Assembly (NCBI RefSeq): GCF_041381155.1
Contig: NC_091137.1
Span: 20,071,655-20,135,654 of the forward strand
Direction of reading: 5' to 3'
Length of the DNA: 64,000 bases
DNA from: Argopecten irradians
Lineage: Eukaryota > Mollusca > Bivalvia > Pectinida > Pectinidae
Shown: positions 57,436 to 64,000 of the stretch, piece after piece
Layout of the letters: the number at the start of each line of letters is the position of its first letter
How positions within the stretch are numbered: the first letter of the stretch is position 1
Made by a program: the position numbers and the translations under genes
The notes under the pieces: model-generated
The model's database searches: none
What the model was told of the DNA's origin: nothing
Seen by the model: the letters and a program-made list of their open reading frames with translations, nothing else

Positions 57436-60400
57436 CTGTAAAGGAAATCAAGCAAATTAATGTATTTACAGTTAATTTACATTAAAGATGCTCCACCAGT
57501 GTATTTTTCCAAGATTAAACACCAACTACATGTATTGTTCAAATGATGAGTATTGTTTATGCTCTGTCGGCGGTGGTCAGCATCCTTAACCTTTGCCTTT
57601 TTATTATCTTACATTGTAATATTGTTTATTATTCTTGTGTGACACCCACAGTTTAGTTTCATCAAATGAAATCGGTAAATCAGGTATTTTATATAATTAG
57701 ATTACATACAATTAAGAAGTCAATTGAATCACAACCCTCGGGGGAATTCCTGATGTCAAACCCTCGGCAAGCCTAGGGTTGGACATTAAGGAAATACCCC
57801 TTGGGTTATGATTTTGTTGACCCACACCCTCTAGGTAGGGAAAGATTCTATTAATCCACTGACTGGACAGAAAATTGTTTTGAATAATCAGAAATCCAGT
57901 ACAAAATGTCTTAGTGAGGACCTGCCTACCTTCTATCTCCTGCCAAGTCAAATCGCATTTAAAACTTCTGATATTCTCAATGTTAAAACATCTGGGCCAG
58001 ATATACAACATTTCTACATCAAACGCCCTGCAAACAAATAGGAAGATAATCATTTAAATCTTTGATAAAATGTGAAAACAGACAATGCAGGAAAAAATGC
58101 TAATTTGAAATCATTTGGGAACAAAACCGACCAAAATTCAGTGTATACATATACAGACTTTTTAAATAATTTTTCGGGGTATCAAAATCTGTAATATAAT
58201 TGGGTAACAATAAGAGATCAATACTTACCACCTTTCAACATGTAAATTAGAAAACAAAACTATAGCTGCATCTCTTGTGAGTAGTTTAAAGCCACACTGA
58301 GTGTCTTTGATTCCTCGGACACACAGGAACCAGACCAGGAAATGGAATCCCTTCATCAGGAAAGTACGGAATAGTGAACGCTGCAATATCAATAAAATGT
58401 CCTTACACGTGTATTTCAAGAAAAATAGAGACTTTTGAAAGCTGCAATATCATAAAGGCATGGATGGGTATGATATAAATGATCGATCTTAACTGTAAGT
58501 TAACAACTTTTTAACAGGTAATTTGATTTTCACCCCTGAAGTTCATAATGGACTGGTCTAGTCTTTGATTGAGAAGAGTCTAAATGCATCTTCAGGGGTG
58601 AATGAGTTAATACGTGGCTACAAACAAAGATAGAATTTCCTCCAGCCAAAAGGATATAATGCACAATAGACTTAGATGATGATTTTAGATGAAAGAATAT
58701 CTATCTTTACTTATTTCCATCAAAATGTTTAATTTGTATTTAATTTCAAAAACATTTCTCTGGTTAACAAACTGCAGTAGTTTTAAAGATGACTGAGAAG
58801 AGCATATATGGCTTTTGTTTCAGTTTTAAAGGGACAATTCAATGAGGCTAAAAAATGGCATAAAAATTTATTGTTCTACATTCCTTAAGAAAACATATTG
58901 ATATAAAATATTGACAAATTTCACGTCATTGTTAAACATCTTATTTGATACCGTTGGAATTCCAAATGGAATAGCAATACGTTTAAGAAAGTATAATATG
59001 TACGCCGTACCAATACCCAAGTCAATGTCACCATACGTTCAACAAATGAAATTCATAACCACTGAAGAGTTGATGAAATGTTTTTTAGGCAAGACAATTT
59101 ATCAAATATGGTAAACACACAATTGTAAGAGCAATTTGAGTAGTTCTGGACAAAAGTTGCATTACTCCACGAGCAAGGTTTCTGCATACAAGACATCTGA
59201 CAACAATGTATAATGGTGGACGGCAAGCGAGTTTGAAGATTTCACATATAATTTCACCACTATGGGCTTTTATGGCATATCATTAAAAGAAAAAGCACTT
59301 TATACTTATTTCCATTAGCACTAGTTTGTTTCCAATAAATATGTGCAAATTTTAATGTCCTCTTAGACTGAATTGCCCTTTTAAAATTTTATTATTATAA
59401 TTTAATTGTTAGTACATACTGGGTAGCATGCTCAATATTTTTTTTAAGATCATGATCAAAACTTTGTGTCATACAAATAATACTGAAAATTTATCTTGAA
59501 TATATTGTGAAAGAGCGATATATTTGTGTAGGGGGATAGATCACGTTACAGGACCAGAGAGAGGGAGAGAGTAGGGTCAGGCACCAATTTCAATTAATTG
59601 GTGTGATAAGAGCAGGTGTCAGGGCTGTCGGCCAGTCCCTGTCATCTGACTGTAACTGGAGTGAGATGGTATGGTGTGTCCAGTTAATCTGATGAATGGT
59701 TATTGTTTTATGATAAGAGAGAGAGAGTTCATTTGAATGGAATGTGAGCTGATTTCATGGATGTTGACAATTAATTATAAGGTAATGATTGAGACTAAAC
59801 AGGGTCGTGAGAACGAGAGAAAGGAGGTGTGTCCGTTTAGGTATGGTATGATAAAACAAGTACGATTGGATTTGGAGAGTCAGTTTTAGAGTTGAGTTTC
59901 AGTGTTGGAGTGTCTCAGTTTGGAGTCAGTTAAGTGAGCTGTGGCCTGTGCGTGCGTGACTATGTAAAGACTTGTACTGTTGAACTGTATATACTTGGAC
60001 ATGTAAATAAATTGTAAATAAAATTGCTTGGATTACGTCATCCTTACATAATGTAGAACCAGTGACAAAGTGGTGGCTCCGTCACAATATAGAATCTGAA
60101 TATTTAAATCAAAATAGAGTTACAAGGTTTATGAAAATAGTCAAAGGGGAGACAATTCATAGGATGTTAATCTGATATGGTTAAAGGGAGACAATTTTCA
60201 CATTAAAAGAAATGTTTTTTTCTAAAAAGCATCTAGCTGTTAAATTGTTTATTTTTTTATCTGATTTTACGTTAAATGTAACACATGAACTACAATTTAA
60301 AGTGATCTTTGTGTAGTATAAAACTAGTAACAGTCACCAGACCAGTGTTTTTTGGGTTTTTTTTTCTTTAATATCATAAATTTTTTGAAATGGTATTAAA

Positions 60401-63324
60401 AGCTAATTAACCTGGTGCTCAATATGGTGTCTTTTTAAGACCTGCTGATTCCTTTGAGATTTTTGGTTTTTAATATGTGCTTATTCCTAATCAAACAGTT
60501 GATTACCTCTGCAATTGGCGTCCTTTTCTAGATGAGCCCGAGAAGCCACAGACTACTGCCAGGTTGTTTGAATATCTTATTTATCTTTAACATTTCTGTT
60601 TCAAGTTTTCTGTAATCTTTGATTGAACTGGCACCATCTGCATCAGCAAATAACAGCAAGTTTTCCTCTAGCTGAAATACAGCCCCTATTGATTAAAAAT
60701 TAGAAAATATGTTATGATTCAAAAATGTTAACTTTATTCAGATTCAATTTGCTGTTTATAGTTGTAGGTAAAATTTTGTCTTACAAAATTTAGATATCTC
60801 AACTATCTATAACAAACACTCCAGTATTTAAAAATATATTTATGTATAGCACATGTTTTTCTAATCATATTAAGAAATCTAAAAAATACATTTGACAAAA
60901 GTAGGGAAGATGTATATTCAATATTACTATAATTTGTATCAATTAAAGTTCACGTAATATAACACAAACAGAGCCATAAACATTTTATAGTTAGAAGTTT
61001 CCATTATTTTAGCACAGTTTCAATGTGAATTGTGTGCAAACTAATACCAGTATCAGCTTTCTTTTTTATTATACCCGTTCAGATTAATCTACATTCAATC
61101 TGCATTATGTTGCATTGAAGCAAAATAACTATCGACTATCTACAGTAACATGTCCATAGGTAAACCGCTTTATTTTTTGGTATCATACACAGTACTTTAG
61201 GGTTTTCATTATTTTTAACATATTCACTAGTACTCAAACAATTCTAAATCATAAAAGAATAATGCATTCATCAAAGAATGCACGATAATCAGTACGAATT
61301 CTGTTTGATTGTGAATTTTTGGTATTCGTTCATATGTTAAAATATTAGAAAATGCTTTATATACATGTATTGTATACATATGCGAAAAATAAAATTAACA
61401 ATCAAGCGGGTTAATATTACTGATTTATGCATTGATGTCACTATTTTGTAATTTCATCCGGGTATGAAAAAAAAATTGTTTGCAAACTGTGTGAATCTGC
61501 GTAGCGGATTCTCACAAAAGTTTGCAAACAAATTTTTTTTTCATACCCGGATAAAATTAAAAAATAGTGACATCAATACTTATGATTAATTTTATACTCT
61601 ATTTGATAAAATGAAGTATGTTTAAATGTAACATTATAGTGGTTTTTCAAAGGATTCTGTTTTTCCAAATCAATACACAACGTCAATGTGTCTATCGTGA
61701 CATCACGAAAAACGTCGGCGGTTTCGGCGCCATTCTCCAGATTTTTTTTTCATAGTGGTTTGCTATAAAAAAGATTTGGCCAATCTCAGAAGCCAGTTTT
61801 GATATGAAAACAAAGAAAAATCAATTATTAACATTTAAACAATTTATTGCAAAACATTGGATATTTGTATTCCACTTCTCAAGACAATTACGGGAAAATT
61901 TGTATCTCTTGGGGAAAAATAAAAGTGATTTATTGTTACACAGACATACCAGACGACTGCTCCCCCTTTGCCTCTGTTCTTCTCCAGCTCCAGCGTCAGC
62001 CCACGCGGACCTTGTCTACAAACCGTATTTACTGGAGTATAAATGTCCCGTCTGTAATAAATCAAGCATATCCAAATGTTTTGAATGTAGAATATTAAAT
62101 TTATCAAAGATAATACTACTGATCATCAATTATTAAAACAATTGTTATTTAAGATATTTAATTATCTATCTAAATAGTCTTTTTCAGAAATTAGAATGAC
62201 CCTAGATGTTTTTGACTTGCTGAAACATTATTCCAATCACACTTTGATATTAGTTTTTGATAAAAACAAATTTCAGTCAATATTTTAGAATTGATGACAC
62301 TATCTTTTAACTTCATTGGGGTATGGAGGAAATTTGTTTGCAAACTTTTGTGCGAATACGGGGTGTTAAATCCCTGTATTCACACAAAAGTTTGCAAACT
62401 AAATTTATTTCATGACCCGATGAAGTTAAAAATTAGTTTACATTAATGCTTATAATTAAATTTTTAGACTTCTTGATAACATATAATAGTGTTTAAAACA
62501 TACGATTCTCTTGTTTTATGGATTATTTTTTTTAAAACATATGGAACACCAACATTCTCTATAGAGGGACGCCATGATAACGGTCGGGTTTTTTTTGCGC
62601 CATTCTCAGATTTATTCTTCATAGAAATGAAGAAATAAAGATTTGTCAATCAGAAAGTCTGTTTTTGTATAAAAATAAAAATGAAAAATTAATTAATTTT
62701 ATTTAAAAGTACTGGTTTCGATGTAGTGATCGTCAATAATTTTCGAAGGTTACAATGAAATTTTATGTCATTACAAACAAACTTTAAAAAGAAATATTTT
62801 GTTGTTCCATAGAAGTGGAAACTTACTTTAATGATAAATGCCATAGACCTTATCATCTTGGTCTCTGATGTAGACTATCTGTTTACCATAGCTTTTCTCT
62901 TGGACAATAAGAAATGGGTACAATTGAAATGAAAAAGATACAAAAAGATGACTACCGCTGTTGTCATTGTCTTTACTGCCATCATCACAACGAGGATTTC
63001 ATAACTGAAGTGAGGGTGTCATTTCTGAAGAAAAAATAGCACAATATCAATTACACCTACCTTGGTAAATCAAAGTGTAAGATATCTAAGCAACATAACA
63101 TAATCATAGAATTATTTTGACTGTATTTATATAAATTGTACACATTTAATCAAATAGAGGTTCAATTATAGTTTGAATGCTATTGATTTAAAACCAGAAT
63201 ATGGCTAATTCTTTTATTGTAGAAAACAGTATTCATTTTTTTTTAAATTGATTGTGAAAAATGAAAGTTCAACTCACCTGCCTTTCCTCTAGATAATCGA
63301 TGGCTTCATTCATCATAGCTGGTA
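57337..63324 (-). CDS. ALG5: Dolichyl-phosphate beta-glucosyltransferase (ALG5), 5' end off-window, many frame breaks
   Basis: ALG5 is an ER-membrane GT2 enzyme that transfers glucose from UDP-glucose to dolichyl phosphate, making the donor for the last glucoses of the N-glycan precursor. Exons, in order: 63324-63278 ([15 protein letters not shown]), 63024-62956 (SYEILVV and DDGSKDN), possibly about 62905-62823, 62015-61950 ([15 protein letters not shown]), 60685-60507 ([21 protein letters not shown]), 58380-58229 ([20 protein letters not shown]), 58027-57930 (FDVEMLY..WQEIEG) and 57435-57337 ([22 protein letters not shown]). All the family landmarks are present and splice sites are good. However, conserved motifs fall in different frames within several exons, about seven one-base shifts in all. 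The membrane-anchor exon is beyond 64000. It is a real gene with consensus errors or a young pseudogene. Confidence 0.9.
57486..57585. mobile_element. 100-bp TTAA-flanked MITE (ALG5 intron)
   Basis: AGATGCTCCACC and GGTGGTCAGCATCC are inverted ends, flanked by TTAA (57482-57485 and 57586-57589). Small relative of the element around 42.8-46.6 kb. Confidence 0.6.
57930..58027 (-). CDS. ALG5: ALG5 exon
   Basis: AFDVEMLYI at the start and WQEIEG at the end match ALG5. The middle is four residues longer than usual and less conserved. Confidence 0.85.
58229..58380 (-). CDS. ALG5: ALG5 exon, intact
   Basis: [39 protein letters not shown] and FSNLHVERW in one open frame; very close to animal ALG5. 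Confidence 0.95.
59506..60086 (+). mobile_element. Solo LTR (581 bp) in an ALG5 intron
   Basis: Starts TGTGAAAG and ends CCGTCACA, with a perfect 4-bp target duplication ATAT (59502-59505 and 60087-60090). It has an AATAAA near its 3' end. No internal region remains, so it is the product of LTR-LTR recombination. Unrelated in sequence to the LTR at 15.3 kb. Confidence 0.82.
60507..60685 (-). CDS. ALG5: ALG5 exon with DAD catalytic motif
   Basis: [26 protein letters not shown] and SRAHLEKDA are all recognisable, as in other ALG5 proteins, but are spread over two or three frames by single-base differences. FADADGA holds the metal-binding DxD. Confidence 0.85.
61432..61835. repeat. Hairpin-bearing repeat, copy 1
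   Basis: Starts with an imperfect palindrome (ATGTCACTATTTTGTAATTT, CATACCCGG loop half, TTTGCAAAC and complements) ending near 61580. A shared tail follows (CGCCATTCTCCAGATTTTTT, CATAG, AAAAGATTTGGCCAATC). Copy 2 is at 62285-62690. Confidence 0.7.
61950..62015 (-). CDS. ALG5: ALG5 exon with NRGKGGA
   Basis: [15 protein letters not shown] is the family hallmark. A preceding DKVRV reading is in another frame (GTCCGCGTGGG). Acceptor TTTGTAG, donor CTG|GTATGT. Confidence 0.85.
62285..62690. repeat. Hairpin-bearing repeat, copy 2
   Basis: Same order as copy 1: palindrome around TTTGCAAACTTTTGTG, then CGCCATTCTCAGATTTATTC, CATAG, AAAGATTTGTCAATCAG. Direct orientation, about 850 bp apart. Confidence 0.7.
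62823..62905 (-). CDS. ALG5: Possible ALG5 exon (tentative)
   Basis: Lies between the DDGS and NRGKGGA exons, ends at a consensus donor (AAA|GTAAGT), and [14 protein letters not shown] loosely fits the variable helix there. There is no strong motif. Confidence 0.3.
62956..63024 (-). CDS. ALG5: ALG5 exon with the DDGS nucleotide-sugar motif
   Basis: [10 protein letters not shown] and [10 protein letters not shown] are both conserved but one base out of frame with each other (GTTGTGATGATGG); a TGA also interrupts the first half. DDGS is the GT2 UDP-sugar and metal site region. Confidence 0.8.
63278..63324 (-). CDS. ALG5: ALG5 exon, N-terminal part
   Basis: [15 protein letters not shown] matches RLPKMLDEAVDYLEKRQ of animal ALG5. 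Donor CAG|GTGAGT. Confidence 0.85.
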
Positions 63325-64000
63325 CTAAAAGAAAAAAAAACTATGTATTCATAACTCGAAATTTCAAAATTGGAAAACACGAAATTTCAATATACCATAT
63401 ATAAACAAAAGTCTAAAGTGAACCGTTTTTTAATATAAGAAATTGCAAAAATCAATATAATAACAAAATGTAAACTGCATTTCAATTTCAACAGTTATAA
63501 GATGATGTTCTATATTGCAGAAAATCTATTTTTCATTAGTATTATATTTCATCACCACAAATTCAAATTTCACTTCCAAACTTTCAGACCCATTGGTACA
63601 AAAGAAATCATGTTCACTAAAGACAAAAATCAGATTTACAAGAATTTTATTAAAAAGTTATGTGAAAATTTCAATATCAGCAATGAAGCTTTTTTTCTGA
63701 TAAGTGTTGATCAATAATATATCGCGGCTGTAGGGGAAAAGTGTAGTTGTATTAATGGTATTATACTGGAAAAGTCTTTCGAAATGTTATATGCTTTTCC
63801 ACTACAGCTTAAATAGATTACTAAGAAGAGCAAATACTGCATTATATATTGTACCACCGTTCAATCATGCAGTGATTTTACGGGACTTGCCTTTACAAGT
63901 CCTGGACTCATGTTGTCCCAGTGGGGACTCGCACAAAATTTTGAAAACCCACTTACTGGTATATTTCTGTGTACTTGGACTCATTAAAATTTTGAAAATT
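63325..64000. other. ALG5 intron, no further exon seen
   Basis: The membrane-anchor exon of ALG5 is expected upstream on the minus strand; nothing convincing appears before the window edge. Confidence 0.4.

Noticed and set aside
61804-62136. Plus-strand 110-codon frame
   Set aside because: It is antisense to the ALG5 NRGKGGA exon and lacks any domain.

Overview
The window looks like AT-rich nuclear DNA of a bivalve mollusc. The evidence is short exons with GT-AG junctions, long introns, three host genes with animal homologues, a roughly 157-bp tandem-repeat element of a type I recall as common in bivalve genomes, and a dense load of SINE, LINE, LTR and DNA elements. The species is not identifiable by eye.

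Layout. 1-11.5 kb is non-coding, with a partial copy of the 157-bp repeat element, MITE-like repeats, degenerate minisatellites and several tRNA-like SINE heads. At 11.56-11.70 kb (minus) is the first coding exon of an unrecognised single-pass membrane protein with a TATA box upstream. 12.25-14.02 kb holds two adjoining, related minisatellites of 38 and 45 bp. 15.35-28.65 kb is one young but broken Ty3/Gypsy element with gag, pol and an F-like env. Its two LTRs are nearly identical and it has a 4-bp target duplication. A 1.06-kb foldback DNA element sits in its gag, and a 126-bp palindromic MITE and a 1.08-kb hAT-like element sit in its 3' LTR.

29.6-38.7 kb (minus) is a nearly complete kynurenine aminotransferase (KYAT3-like) gene in 12 exons. 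Its third coding exon ends in a 31-bp tandem array that repeats the exon end plus splice donor about 13 more times. 40.3-49.9 kb (minus) carries exons of apoptosis-inducing factor (AIFM1-like): the membrane segment and the NADH-binding part are visible, but the FAD-binding Rossmann exon and the C-terminal half were not found. A 3.2-kb, indel-rich copy of the 157-bp repeat element lies in one intron. 51.6-54.5 kb (minus) is a decayed LINE with reverse transcriptase, invaded by MITEs. 57.3 kb to beyond the right edge (minus) is ALG5, dolichyl-phosphate beta-glucosyltransferase, with recognisable exons but many small frame breaks; one intron holds a solo LTR.

The three host genes are all on the minus strand and unrelated in function: amino-acid metabolism, mitochondrial redox and cell death, and ER N-glycan precursor synthesis. 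Small indels recur in conserved exons of ALG5 and AIFM1, at the KYAT start and throughout the 43-46 kb array. This suggests uneven consensus quality as much as gene decay. Exon boundaries were read by eye from homology and splice signals; no alignment was run.
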